In this document: in pieces, positions 16,178-23,540 of the stretch
Layout: every line of letters starts with the position of its first letter
How positions within the stretch are numbered: position 1 is the stretch's first letter
Assembly (NCBI GenBank): GCA_027005175.1
Contig: JALTMC010000180.1
Coordinates: forward strand, 1-23,612
Length of the DNA stretch: 23,612 bases
Direction of reading: 5' to 3'
Origin: Myxococcales bacterium
GTDB taxonomy: Bacteria; Myxococcota_C; UBA6777
The notes under the pieces: generated by a model
The model's database searches: none
Told to the model about the DNA's origin: nothing
What the model saw: only the letters and a program-made list of their open reading frames with translations
Program-made: the position numbers and the translations under genes

Positions 16178-17671
16178 ATGGGTGGTCGTCACAACACCCT
16201 CTCTTTTCAAAAGAAGAGGGTTGGCAGCACAAACAAAATGGAGATCGTTCGTGTTGAGATCGCTGAGGAGGCGAACTCTCCTGTTCGTGGACTTGAACTC
16301 GAACTTGACAGGATATCCTCTTTGCAGGACTTGCAATCCTGTGGAGCTTTCGAAACTCTGTCCTCTCAACCCAACCATTCATCTCAACCGTCTCGGCTAG
16401 CTTACCAAGTTCCAGATACTCCTCAGCCCAACCATTCATCTCAACCGTCTCGGCTAGCTTACCAAGTTCCAGATACTCCTCAGCCCAACCATTCATCTCA
16501 ATCTCCATCATCCCGCCTAGCCTACCAAGCTCCAGATACTCCTCCAATCTACAATTCATCTTCGCTTCTGTCATCTCAGGTTCAAAATATTCCAAGCTCT
16601 CCCTCCTCTCGACAGGCTTACCGTGCCCATTCAACCCCAGAGAGGGGGGCTCCTCCACAGGATTCCCCACACTATATGCCAGGGTCTCCCTCCTCTCGAC
16701 TGGCTTACCAGGTCAAATCAACCTGTGAATCTCTTCTCGAAGCGCAAGCTCCTCTGTCATCCGCTTCTGTTGAAGGTTTTAGGAGTCCCTTTGTTGGTTC
16801 GATGAATACAAGCGAAGGCTGGCCTTTGGGAGGGGTTGGTTCTCCATCATCTCCTTTACAAGGTGTGAAGCCATCTTCCTCCTATCCTTTGATTGCATCG
16901 TTGAGTGGTGCTCAGAGTGGTGTTCAAAGAGGTCTTCCATCTCAGGCTGATTGGCTGAATGTTGAAAACATCCCACAACAATCTCCCCATTGGAGTGCGG
17001 ATGAGTTGTTGCTCCCAGAAGAGTCTTGTCTTTCAACAGTTGCTGAGGTTCGAAGTATCAGTTTCTCCCAACTGGAGATGCAGGAGCCTCTTTTTCACCA
17101 GGAAGTCTCTTCTTCTAGCGATGGTGAGATCCGCTCTCTGTTTGCTAAAGGACTTCGCTATCCGTTGTCTGTGGGAGAGTTGTCTGTGGGAGAGGGCCCT
17201 CTTGCTTCCCTTGAAACAGTAGAAGCCATACAAATTGAAATTGATGTTGGATTGGAAGAAACGAATTCATCGGAGCCCAAGTTGACTTCGAAAGTTGGTA
17301 TCAGAGCAGGGAGTCCATCGTTGTCTTCAGGGACAGATTCGCTGAATCCTATGTTGTCTTCCGAAGGCCAACATTTGCTCATTGGGGAAGAGCGATCATC
17401 CGATGAAGACATCCCCCTCGACTTTCTCAGAGGTCGCCGAAAGAAGCCATCTATAGGTGTCTACGTGATGAGCGGGATCCCTCAGGAAACCCAGAACATT
17501 ACTGAAAAACAAGTACTTTGTTCTCCTGGGGCCTTTCGTCGTGCTGTTGATTCCAAGAAGGAATTCAAGACAAAAGCTTCGCTCTTTCCCTCCACTCTAA
17601 AAGGCAAAATTTTGCTTCTTAGCCTCTTTGCTCTGCTTCTTGTCGGTGGTGCACTCTTTGCTTTGCTGTAG
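16178..17671 (+). CDS. Unrecognised Ser/Pro-rich protein with RLAYQ repeats and a C-terminal membrane anchor
   Basis: I do not recognise a family. The 497-residue frame is rich in Ser, Pro, Gln and Leu and looks mostly disordered. Five copies of a motif (SR[LQ]AY[QR], mostly followed by xPDTP) occur at residues 73-77, 92-96, 113-117, 145-149 and 174-178, and the first three are part of a 19-residue repeat. Further on, LSVGE occurs twice in succession. The only hydrophobic segment is the last 23 residues, preceded by KGK. There is no signal peptide, so the protein is probably tail-anchored with its bulk in the cytoplasm. The start is uncertain: neither the ATG at 16178 nor the ATG at 16238 (residue 21) has a good ribosome binding site, and a hairpin (16197-16220) lies between them. 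Confidence 0.65.
   Translation: MGGRHNTLSFQKKRVGSTNKMEIVRVEIAEEANSPVRGLELELDRISSLQDLQSCGAFETLSSQPNHSSQPSRLAYQVPDTPQPNHSSQPSRLAYQVPDTPQPNHSSQSPSSRLAYQAPDTPPIYNSSSLLSSQVQNIPSSPSSRQAYRAHSTPERGAPPQDSPHYMPGSPSSRLAYQVKSTCESLLEAQAPLSSASVEGFRSPFVGSMNTSEGWPLGGVGSPSSPLQGVKPSSSYPLIASLSGAQSGVQRGLPSQADWLNVENIPQQSPHWSADELLLPEESCLSTVAEVRSISFSQLEMQEPLFHQEVSSSSDGEIRSLFAKGLRYPLSVGELSVGEGPLASLETVEAIQIEIDVGLEETNSSEPKLTSKVGIRAGSPSLSSGTDSLNPMLSSEGQHLLIGEERSSDEDIPLDFLRGRRKKPSIGVYVMSGIPQETQNITEKQVLCSPGAFRRAVDSKKEFKTKASLFPSTLKGKILLLSLFALLLVGGALFALL
16197..16220 (+). promoter_or_regulatory. Hairpin near the start of the RLAYQ-repeat gene
   Basis: CCCTCT pairs with AGAGGG through an inner TTT/AAA stem. If translation begins at the ATG at 16238, this hairpin is in the leader and covers the only purine-rich ribosome-binding candidate (AGAGGG, 16215-16220), so it could control access to it. 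Confidence 0.35.
16370..16540. repeat. 57-bp in-frame coding tandem repeat
   Basis: Copies begin at 16370, 16427 and 16484. The first two are identical over 57 bases. The third is diverged and carries a short insertion. Each copy encodes 19 residues containing SRLAYQ and PDTP. The identity of the first two copies points to recent duplication. Confidence 0.93.
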
Positions 17672-17789
17672 CGCACGTCTCTTTTTTTTCTCAGAAAAAT
17701 CATGAAAGTTCTTGCGATAGGGGTGCTGCGTGGACGTGGGGCTGAATACGATGGCGTTTGGATCATGCTACCACATATCGTGTACGCCC

Positions 17790-17818
17790 TTGACCTATAG
17801 CACAAAATTTCGTATGTT
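17790..17818 (+). promoter_or_regulatory. Candidate promoter for the deoxynucleoside kinase gene
   Basis: TTGACC (17790-17795) and TATGTT (17813-17818) are separated by exactly 17 bases. The kinase start codon lies about 60 bases downstream. The spacing is ideal, but the -10 box matches only four of six positions. Confidence 0.4.
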
Positions 17819-17878
17819 CCGGGGATTATCGATCCTTTTAATACTTGGTCATTGTCTTGAAAATAGGTTGGAGTTCTG

Positions 17879-18532
17879 ATGAAGAAGAAGCTATCCATGG
17901 AGAGAATTTTTATTGGGATCTCTGGTTTGATTGGTGCGGGAAAAACAACACTTGCCACAACACTCGCAGAACATCTCGGTCTGGAAGCTTATTATGAGCC
18001 TGTAGGTGATAATGAATATTTGGCTGACTTTTACAAAGACATCAAGCAACACAGCTTTGCGATGCAGATCTACTTGCTGAACAAGCGATTTTTGCAACAC
18101 CAACAGATCATCTGGCAAGGCAAAGGTGGGGTTCAAGATCGCACGATTTACGAAGACACCGTTTTTGCTCGTATGCTCATGAAATCTGGACTTATGGATC
18201 AACGAGATTATGAGACATACTGTTCGTTGTTTGAAAATATGTCGAACTTTATGTGCAAGCCCAATGTGATCATCTATCTCGATGTGAGCCCTGAGATCTC
18301 TCTGGAACGTATTGGACAACGTGGTCGAAATATCGAAAATGAAATCGGCATCGACTATCTGGGCAAGCTACATCAAGAATACGAGATCTTTATCGAAGAG
18401 ATCAGTCGGGTGATCCCGGTGATTCGTGTCCCGTGGGATCAGTTCCGCAACGTCGAAGAAATAGCTTCTGCCATTGAGCGAGAATACCGCGACACCTCCT
18501 TCCTGCGACAAGTTGTCAAATGGGGAGGTTGA
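17879..18532 (+). CDS. Deoxynucleoside kinase family protein
   Basis: These enzymes transfer the gamma-phosphate of ATP (or another NTP) to the 5'-OH of deoxynucleosides, salvaging them for dNTP synthesis in the cytoplasm. The 217-residue length is normal. The P-loop GLIGAGKTT is at residues 16-24, with the expected conserved acidic element YYEPVGDN after it. The catalytic/substrate motif appears as QDRTIYEDTVFA, and the arginine-rich LID as ERIGQRGRNIE, followed by the characteristic DYLGKLHQEYE. The family contains dGK, dAK and dCK members, and I cannot tell the substrate from the motifs. GGAG (17870-17873) lies five bases before the ATG. The stop codon lies inside the first copy of a 34-bp repeat shared with the recO end. 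Confidence 0.92.
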   Translation: MKKKLSMERIFIGISGLIGAGKTTLATTLAEHLGLEAYYEPVGDNEYLADFYKDIKQHSFAMQIYLLNKRFLQHQQIIWQGKGGVQDRTIYEDTVFARMLMKSGLMDQRDYETYCSLFENMSNFMCKPNVIIYLDVSPEISLERIGQRGRNIENEIGIDYLGKLHQEYEIFIEEISRVIPVIRVPWDQFRNVEEIASAIEREYRDTSFLRQVVKWGG

Positions 18533-18635
18533 GTTCTCCCTTCTTCCACCCAAAGTGTTCATGTCAGCACCATTTATGTGATATCGAGCACCGTATTGGA
18601 AGTTGAGTTCTCCCTTCTTTCACCCAAAGTGTTCA
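18528..18635. repeat. 34-bp direct repeat between convergent kinase and recO genes
   Basis: GTTGAGTTCTCCCTTCTT followed by [CT] and CACCCAAAGTGTTCA occurs at 18528-18561 and 18602-18635, 74 bp apart, with one mismatch. The first copy contains the kinase stop codon and the second reaches the recO stop codon. No stable hairpin is apparent in the repeat. Confidence 0.92.
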
Positions 18636-19409
18636 CGAAGGATGTGGGTTGGAGTCTTGGGGTAAGCTTGCGTTCATTTGGTAGAGGAAGTTGCGACTTT
18701 GGGGGGGGCCATGGAGGAGGTGATCGGTGCGTAGATTGAGCAGTAACAAAGCATCATTCCAGGGTCGTACCGCAAGGGAGTTCAAACTTTGTTGCTTTTG
18801 AAGCTGGGATAAGAGTCTCTGTGTGGCGATACGAAGGGGTCGTGTGGTTCGACTTTGTGGTGGTAGGCAGGTCTGGCAGAGTAAGCCTCCTTGTGCGAGG
18901 TCAAAGTGAAAAAAACTCTCTTTACCAAAGAGACGACCACACTCCATACAGTGGTTCCAGTTGGGCTGAAAGCCCAAGTCTGTGAGGATGCGAAGGTGAA
19001 ATCGACACAGGCCTTTGGGGGATAAGGGCTGCTGGGTGCTGTATGTCAGAAAGGTGGATAGGAGTTGGAACAGTCGAGGGTTGGCGTCACCTTCTTTCGT
19101 GAGTTTGAGAAAGAGTTCAACAGCATAACTTGCTGCGGAAAATGCGCCGAGATCGCCACGTAGTGTGGTGTGCATCTCGATGGGTTCCAAACGAAGTAAG
19201 ATGGGCCATCGGCCCCCACGTCCCGGCTGAAACACGATCTCATGATGAGAGAAACTCTCCAGTAGACCGGCAAATCGACGTTTGCTGCGCTTGGCTCCTC
19301 TGGCACGAAAGACCATGCGACCGTGGTCAAGGGAAAAGACGTTGACCACTTGATCGGCCTCACCCACATCGTTTGTTTTTAGCAAAATACCCTGAGTACG
19401 TTGTTCCAT
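18633..19409 (-). CDS. recO: DNA repair protein RecO
   Basis: RecO works with RecR (and RecF) to load RecA onto SSB-coated single-stranded DNA and also anneals complementary strands. The 258-residue protein has the expected N-terminal OB fold, beginning EQRTQGILLKTNDVGEADQVV and including the basic RGAKRSKRRFAGLLE stretch. A helical domain follows, with a zinc site at CMEC (154-157) and CQTC (178-181). The last 70 residues are less conserved. A run of eight C on the coding strand (18701-18708 on +) lies near codon 235. No clear ribosome binding site precedes the ATG; the gene lies 18 bases after the TPR gene and may be translationally coupled to it. Confidence 0.95.
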   Translation of the reverse strand: MEQRTQGILLKTNDVGEADQVVNVFSLDHGRMVFRARGAKRSKRRFAGLLESFSHHEIVFQPGRGGRWPILLRLEPIEMHTTLRGDLGAFSAASYAVELFLKLTKEGDANPRLFQLLSTFLTYSTQQPLSPKGLCRFHLRILTDLGFQPNWNHCMECGRLFGKESFFHFDLAQGGLLCQTCLPPQSRTTRPLRIATQRLLSQLQKQQSLNSLAVRPWNDALLLLNLRTDHLLHGPPQSRNFLYQMNASLPQDSNPHPS

Positions 19410-19427
19410 GATTGATGAATCGGAGCG

Positions 19428-20306
19428 TTAGCGGCGGTTGGAGGGAGAGTTGACGGGCTTGATATAGATAAAAGCTTTCTCTTGCGCTTTGCGTGGGGCT
19501 GCGATGGGGTTGGGCTTCACTGCTTTTTTACGAGGGAGGCTGCTCAGTAAAGTGCGACAACGATTTTGTACCTGCGGATACTTGTCGCTTTTGTCCACGC
19601 ACTCTCGCAGCAGGGGACGAGCGCTGTCGAACTCTTTGAGGGCTACGTAGCTTCGAGCGAGGAAGAAATAACCAGGCAGGTACTTCTTGCATCGCACCCG
19701 CAGTTCTTGGAACGACTTTTTGGCTTGTTGGTGCATCTTTCGCTCATGTGCTGCCAGACCTCGTAAGCGGTGCGCTTGGCAAACTCTGGGACATGTACGA
19801 ACAACAAGAGCAAAGTACTTGTCTGCTTTTTTGTAATTTTTAAGTTTGTGATAGGCCCAGGCAATGTTGGCTCGGGCAAAACAGGGGGTTTGGTAGAGCA
19901 TATTGCTAAGGGCAATATTCAAGTATTTGATCGCTTGGGGCCATTTGCCTAGGCTGATATAGACAGAGCCCAGGTTGTTGTTGCCACGGGGGGATTTGGG
20001 TTGAATGTCCAAGGCTTTTTTGTAGTGAACCAACGCCATCTTAAACTGGCCCATTCGGTGGAATGTTCCACCCAAAGCTTCTTGGATCCAGTAATTGTCT
20101 GGGTTCAACTCTTCCGCACGTTTGAGGGATGCAAGTGCTTGTCGAAACTGACCCAAATTCGATTGCTTGACACCGATTGAATAAAATCCCTGTGCTCGTT
20201 GAATACTTTTCTTTGTGCTCAATAGATTGCAAGCTGAACTCATCAAGCCCAAAGCTACAAGGCAAATCACCAACAGTATGTTCTGTGCTGTCTCTCTATC
20301 TCTCAC
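19428..20306 (-). CDS. TPR-repeat lipoprotein, Tgl/PilF-like
   Basis: The protein has about 292 residues: a hydrophobic N-terminal segment ending in a likely lipobox (LMSSAC), then five to six tetratricopeptide repeats with typical phrases such as GFYSIGVKQSNLGQFRQAL, LGGTFHRMGQFKMALVHYKK and NLGSVYISLGKWPQAIKYL. A Lys/Pro-rich C-terminal tail follows. The layout matches Tgl of Myxococcus and PilF/PilW, outer-membrane pilotins that help the type IV pilus secretin assemble. That function is an inference, since TPR lipoproteins are diverse and no pil gene is nearby. I chose the GTG at 20306 because GAGGA sits six bases before it; the ATG at 20312 directly abuts GAGGA. An extra cysteine pair in the later repeats is unusual. 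Confidence 0.8.
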   Translation of the reverse strand: MRDRETAQNILLVICLVALGLMSSACNLLSTKKSIQRAQGFYSIGVKQSNLGQFRQALASLKRAEELNPDNYWIQEALGGTFHRMGQFKMALVHYKKALDIQPKSPRGNNNLGSVYISLGKWPQAIKYLNIALSNMLYQTPCFARANIAWAYHKLKNYKKADKYFALVVRTCPRVCQAHRLRGLAAHERKMHQQAKKSFQELRVRCKKYLPGYFFLARSYVALKEFDSARPLLRECVDKSDKYPQVQNRCRTLLSSLPRKKAVKPNPIAAPRKAQEKAFIYIKPVNSPSNRR

Positions 20307-20472
20307 GATCATTCCTCATCTATGGGTGAAGAACCACACCCGTCCAAAGGTGAGATCTTGTCCTGGATATCCTGGATGTTGCTTCCGGTTGCGACAACCA
20401 TCATGGCTCTCCCTACTGAATCCCATCTCTGCTTAAGTGTCAAGAAACGTACGGAGAATAGGGGGAGACAAT

Positions 20473-20547
20473 ATGCGGAGATTCGGGTGGTTTCAGGGAA
20501 TGGCAACATGCGGAGAATAAGGTGGTTACAGGGACTGTCATCCGAAA
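20473..20547. repeat. 30-bp imperfect direct repeat
   Basis: ATGCGGAGA-N4-GGTGGTT-N-CAGGGA-N-TG appears at 20473-20502 and 20518-20547 with a 45-bp period and five mismatches. A shorter CGGAGAATAGG match lies just upstream at 20452. Confidence 0.8.
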
Positions 20548-20672
20548 AAAACCTCTTATGTTATGGGCGTGGAAAGCCCCTCCCGATCGCGGCCCGGCAG
20601 AATTTACAGCGAGAGCGAAGCGCGACTGTACAGGCAGCCCTGTAGGGGTGAAACCGTAGGCTGAATCAAGCG

Positions 20673-20700
20673 GATGGGGAGGAGTTGACAACTCTCCATC
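20673..20700. repeat. Long hairpin in the recJ-TPR gap
   Basis: GATGGGGAGGAGTTG and CAACTCTCCATC pair as a long imperfect stem closed by a very small loop. The sequence TCGAATCAA follows on the + strand. It could terminate transcription in either direction, although it has no T-run. Confidence 0.6.
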
Positions 20701-20765
20701 GTCGAATCAAACCGCTCTCTGTTCTTACGGTGAGCGAAGTGAGCAGGTTGGGGGGGGAGGGGACG

Positions 20766-21437
20766 TCAACGGACACGGACTGTGTAAAGGTGGCGGTAGC
20801 TTTTGCTTTCCGAGCTTGTTCGCCTGTATTTCAGCAAATAGGGTTGCTGTACCTTAACTTGTCCTTTGGTCATACTTCCCTCTGCCAAAAACAAAGAGAA
20901 GGCTCCCTTGACTTTGGCATTTTCCTTAATCGCTTCAATCTCAACCCTATTTCTACCTTTTTTGAGATAAGGTGTGGCATCAAACACGTCTTGGGTAAGC
21001 TGCGTTAGGATCGTTCGAACCTTGTGACCATTAATGAAAATGCTTATGCGATAGCCACTGCCGCTGAATACTGATCGTTGACTCACGATAACATAACGCT
21101 TGCTCGGGCGTGGCATGGGCGCAGACTGTGGTGTTGTGCGCGATTGTGGTGTTGTGCGCGATTGCGGTGTCGTGCGCGGTTGTGGTGTTGTGCGCGGTTG
21201 TGGTTTCAACTTTCGTGGGGTGGGAGAAGGGGAGGTCTGTTTGTACTTTACTTTGTATTGGCGACCCGTGATATACACATCACCCTTATAGTCTACACGA
21301 ACAGTGACATTCATAAATGTGGTGCCACGTACCCCATTGATAAGTTTGCCATTCAGGTAAAGGTTACGAGCCGAGCTTGTTTCAGGCAGGAGTAAGAGTA
21401 CAAAGAGAAAGGTGAGGTAAGTCAGTGGCTTTTGCAT
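20766..21437 (-). CDS. Small secreted protein with PQxRTT repeats, unknown function
   Basis: The 223-residue protein has a clear signal peptide (MQKPLTYLTFLFVLLLL, likely cut after SSA at residue 23). The mature end reads ARNLYLNGKLINGVRGTTF and continues with an ITGRQYKVKY strand; similar short beta-rich segments are known to me from hypothetical proteins of Myxococcota-type bacteria, but no function is assigned. A Thr/Pro/Gln/Arg linker with four PQ[PS]RTT units (79-102) leads to a second beta-rich domain containing the phrase GYRISIFINGHKV and an Arg-rich end. I chose the ATG at 21437, which has AGGAG eight bases upstream and overlaps the recJ stop as TAATG. The ATG at 21443 is too close to AGGAG. 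Co-expression with recJ is likely, though no shared role is evident. Confidence 0.8.
   Translation of the reverse strand: MQKPLTYLTFLFVLLLLPETSSARNLYLNGKLINGVRGTTFMNVTVRVDYKGDVYITGRQYKVKYKQTSPSPTPRKLKPQPRTTPQPRTTPQSRTTPQSRTTPQSAPMPRPSKRYVIVSQRSVFSGSGYRISIFINGHKVRTILTQLTQDVFDATPYLKKGRNRVEIEAIKENAKVKGAFSLFLAEGSMTKGQVKVQQPYLLKYRRTSSESKSYRHLYTVRVR
21124..21207. repeat. 18-bp in-frame coding tandem repeat
   Basis: Units of GATTGTGGTGTTGTGCGC type begin at 21124, 21142, 21160 and 21178, with a partial fifth at 21196. They encode the PQxRTT linker of the secreted protein on the minus strand. Confidence 0.9.
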
Positions 21438-23197
21438 TAACATATCTCCTGGATATTGAGCTGGATCTTTCGTTGCCCTCGCCAGTCGTTAAACTGGGGG
21501 CGATATGCGATAGAGACGTGGGAGGGAAGAGGGTGTCGATCGCCTTGTCGAAATGCGATGGAGTTGAGTTTGTTGCCTACTGTGAATTGCAGGTGCTTGC
21601 CGTCCTTTGTTTTTCGTTGGCGTGAGATCGGGACTTGGTGTGCGATCATGAGAGGCTCTGGGTTGTTGGCACCAAAGGGAGCGAGGCGTTGTAGCTCGGT
21701 GAGAAGGTCTACTGTCAGTTTTGTGGGATCAAATGCAACGTCATACGTGACATGGGGTTTCAGGTCTTCGAGTTTGATCTGATCGCGAGCGATGGCGAGG
21801 AAAGCCTGTGTAAACTCGTCGAGGTGTTCGAAGGACACAGTGAGACCGGCGGCCATTTTGTGACCACCGTAAGCTGCGAGATACGGACTACAAGACGCGA
21901 GTGCTCCGTGGATATTGAAGGAGGGAATGCTACGAGCTGAGCCTTTACCGACGCCTTTGGTTTGGTCCAAGGCCATTAAGATTACAGGCTTATTCCATTG
22001 TTCGAGCAATTTCGAGGCCACGATTCCAACAACCCCGAGGTGCCACTCTGGACGAGCCAGTACGATGGCGTGTTCTTCTTGCAATGTGGGGCTTTCTGCG
22101 AGAAGTTGCTGGGCCTGTGTATAAATAGACTCTTGTAACTGTTTGCGTAAAGTGTTCTCGTTGTCCAGCTCATGAGCGTACTGTATGGCCTCTTGGTAGT
22201 TTGGGCAACAGAGCAGGTTGACACCAATGGAGGCGTGAGCGAGGCGGCCTGCGGCGTTGATACGGGGACCGAGTCGAAACCCAATATGGCTGGCCTCCAG
22301 GTTGTCGGGTGACACATCCGAGACTTGCATTAATGCTTTGAGGCCGGGCCATTGTGTTTTTTGTAGTTGGCGGAGGCCGTGGTGGACAATGATCCGATTG
22401 ACTCCTTGAAGGGGTACGATATCTGCGATCGTTCCCAGCGCAACAATGTCGAGGTAGCGGAGTAGGTTGGGTTCCTGGCGTTGGTTGAAATAGCCCACAT
22501 CCCGCAGGCTCGCTCGCAAACCGATCACTAGCTGGTAAGCAACACCTACAGCAGCCAAGTTTTTGTCGGGATAAGAGCATGCAGGTTGTTTGGGGTTGAG
22601 GATGGTGTAGGCGTCTGGGAGTTGCTCGGGAGGTAGGTGATGATCGATGACGATAACATCGATGCCCATCGTATTGAGTTCATCAATTTCGGTCCGACTG
22701 CTAATCCCACAGTCAACCGTGATCATAAGCTGACATCCCATCTTTACGATGTCTGGAAAGCAAGCGGGTTGCAGACCGTATCCATGTTCCAGGCGGTGTG
22801 GAATGTAGAAGTGTAGGTATTGTCTGCTCACGCCTAGTTCCTGAAGAAACAGGAACAACAGCGATGTGGAGGACACACCATCTACATCGTAATCGCCGTA
22901 AATCACGATATGTTCTTTGCGTTCTATGGCCTGAATGATTCGATGACAGGCCCGATCCATTCCTTTCATCCGGTTGGGGTGAGGCAGATCGCGCAGGGAG
23001 GGCTCCAGAAAGGTATTTGCTAACTCTGGTGATTCCAAACCCCGCAGTACGAGCATATGAGCTGTGAGTGCATGGATTCCCAATGCTTCTTGTAGGGCAC
23101 GTACCTTGTGTGGATCTACATCTTGGCGAAGATGCCAGTGGGATGGCAGTGATGGCGACGGGCCAAGAGATGTTGCGGAGTAGGAGGTTTGGTTCAT
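21437..23197 (-). CDS. recJ: Single-stranded-DNA-specific exonuclease RecJ
   Basis: RecJ is a 5'-3' single-strand exonuclease used in RecFOR recombination, mismatch repair and base excision repair. It carries the DHH superfamily motifs: YGDYDVDG (100-107), DCGI (162-165), DHHLPP (185-190), GTIADIVPL, and the DHHA1 motif AYGGHKMAAGL. Family phrases such as GPRINAAGRL and PEWHLGVVGIVASKLLE are also present, followed by an OB-fold end. The frame is open 56 codons further, to 23365. I chose the ATG at 23197 because the protein then has about 586 residues, close to the family length, starts shortly before the conserved core, and lies downstream of a candidate promoter. The stop overlaps the next start by one base. 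Confidence 0.95.
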   Translation of the reverse strand: MNQTSYSATSLGPSPSLPSHWHLRQDVDPHKVRALQEALGIHALTAHMLVLRGLESPELANTFLEPSLRDLPHPNRMKGMDRACHRIIQAIERKEHIVIYGDYDVDGVSSTSLLFLFLQELGVSRQYLHFYIPHRLEHGYGLQPACFPDIVKMGCQLMITVDCGISSRTEIDELNTMGIDVIVIDHHLPPEQLPDAYTILNPKQPACSYPDKNLAAVGVAYQLVIGLRASLRDVGYFNQRQEPNLLRYLDIVALGTIADIVPLQGVNRIIVHHGLRQLQKTQWPGLKALMQVSDVSPDNLEASHIGFRLGPRINAAGRLAHASIGVNLLCCPNYQEAIQYAHELDNENTLRKQLQESIYTQAQQLLAESPTLQEEHAIVLARPEWHLGVVGIVASKLLEQWNKPVILMALDQTKGVGKGSARSIPSFNIHGALASCSPYLAAYGGHKMAAGLTVSFEHLDEFTQAFLAIARDQIKLEDLKPHVTYDVAFDPTKLTVDLLTELQRLAPFGANNPEPLMIAHQVPISRQRKTKDGKHLQFTVGNKLNSIAFRQGDRHPLPSHVSIAYRPQFNDWRGQRKIQLNIQEIC

Positions 23198-23269
23198 CGA
23201 GGTTCTCTTTGGTTGGTGGGTGTGATGCCGGGCCACTGCTCCTTCCATCACATTATCGGGTGCCACCAC

Positions 23270-23298
23270 AAGATACACAGGTGAGTCATGGGTTGCAA
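23270..23298 (-). promoter_or_regulatory. Candidate promoter for recJ
   Basis: On the minus strand TTGCAA (23298-23293) and TATCTT (23275-23270) are 17 bases apart. Each matches four of six consensus positions. Transcription would start near 23263, about 65 bases before the chosen recJ start codon. Confidence 0.3.
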
Positions 23299-23337
23299 TA
23301 GAAAGTGTAAGGAAAGATAAAACCAGCTTCTCTCGTT

Positions 23338-23458
23338 GTTTGAATTGAAACGAGCCTTGCTTCACTTAGGATAAGTCCATGCGATGGTGTATTGCTTTCA
23401 CTGGGAATAACTTGTCTGTACTCTCTTGTCGTTTGAATTGAAACGAGCTTTGCTTCAC
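23338..23458. repeat. 28-bp direct repeat, two copies, upstream of recJ
   Basis: GTTTGAATTGAAACGAGC, then C or T, then TTGCTTCAC occurs at 23338-23365 and 23431-23458, 93 bp apart, with one mismatch. In the second copy TCGTTT and AAACGA (23429-23446) form a small hairpin. Confidence 0.9.
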
Positions 23459-23540
23459 AACAAGTTGGAGGGAGCGTGATCATGGATAGGGGGTCATTGA
23501 GAGGGGGCTTGGAAGCAAGGAGGGGAGGGGATGAGGTGAC

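Larger units (their letters stand above)
20307..20765. other. Structured non-coding block of about 460 bases
   Basis: No gene is convincing here. The block contains a 30-bp direct repeat (20473-20502 and 20518-20547, 25 of 30 identical), then a G+C-rich segment with three consecutive hairpins: TACAG/CTGTA (20605-20630, with inner GCGAAGC), TACAGG/CCTGTA (20629-20644, overlapping and therefore alternative), and GATGGGGAGGAGTTG/CAACTCTCCATC (20673-20700) inside a wider AGCGG/CCGCT pair (20669-20716). A G8 run sits at 20750-20757. On the minus strand a TTGACA at 20443-20438 might be a -35 for the TPR gene, but its -10 is poor. A non-coding RNA or the worn end of an IS200/IS605-like element are both possible. 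Confidence 0.45.
23198..23540. other. Region upstream of recJ with duplicated hairpin-forming repeat
   Basis: No gene is convincing in these 343 bases apart from the open upstream extension of recJ. They hold two copies of a 28-bp repeat and a candidate recJ promoter, both listed separately. Confidence 0.5.

Noticed and set aside
16176-16670. Antisense open frame with a repeated EEYLELGKLAETVEM pattern
   Set aside because: It is the reverse reading of the 57-bp repeat in the + strand gene. It lacks a ribosome binding site and is shorter than the + frame, which ends in a sensible membrane helix.
20322-20645. A 107-codon + strand frame in the recJ-TPR gap, considered as a TnpB remnant
   Set aside because: No TnpB motif (for example zinc-finger CxxC or the DRDxNAA element) is present. 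The resemblance rests only on hairpins at one end, so it is reported as a hypothesis and not as a mobile element.
23338-23458. Possible CRISPR remnant, because GAATTGAAAC resembles the end of many CRISPR repeats
   Set aside because: Only two copies exist, the 65-bp spacing is longer than a usual spacer, and no cas gene is in the window.
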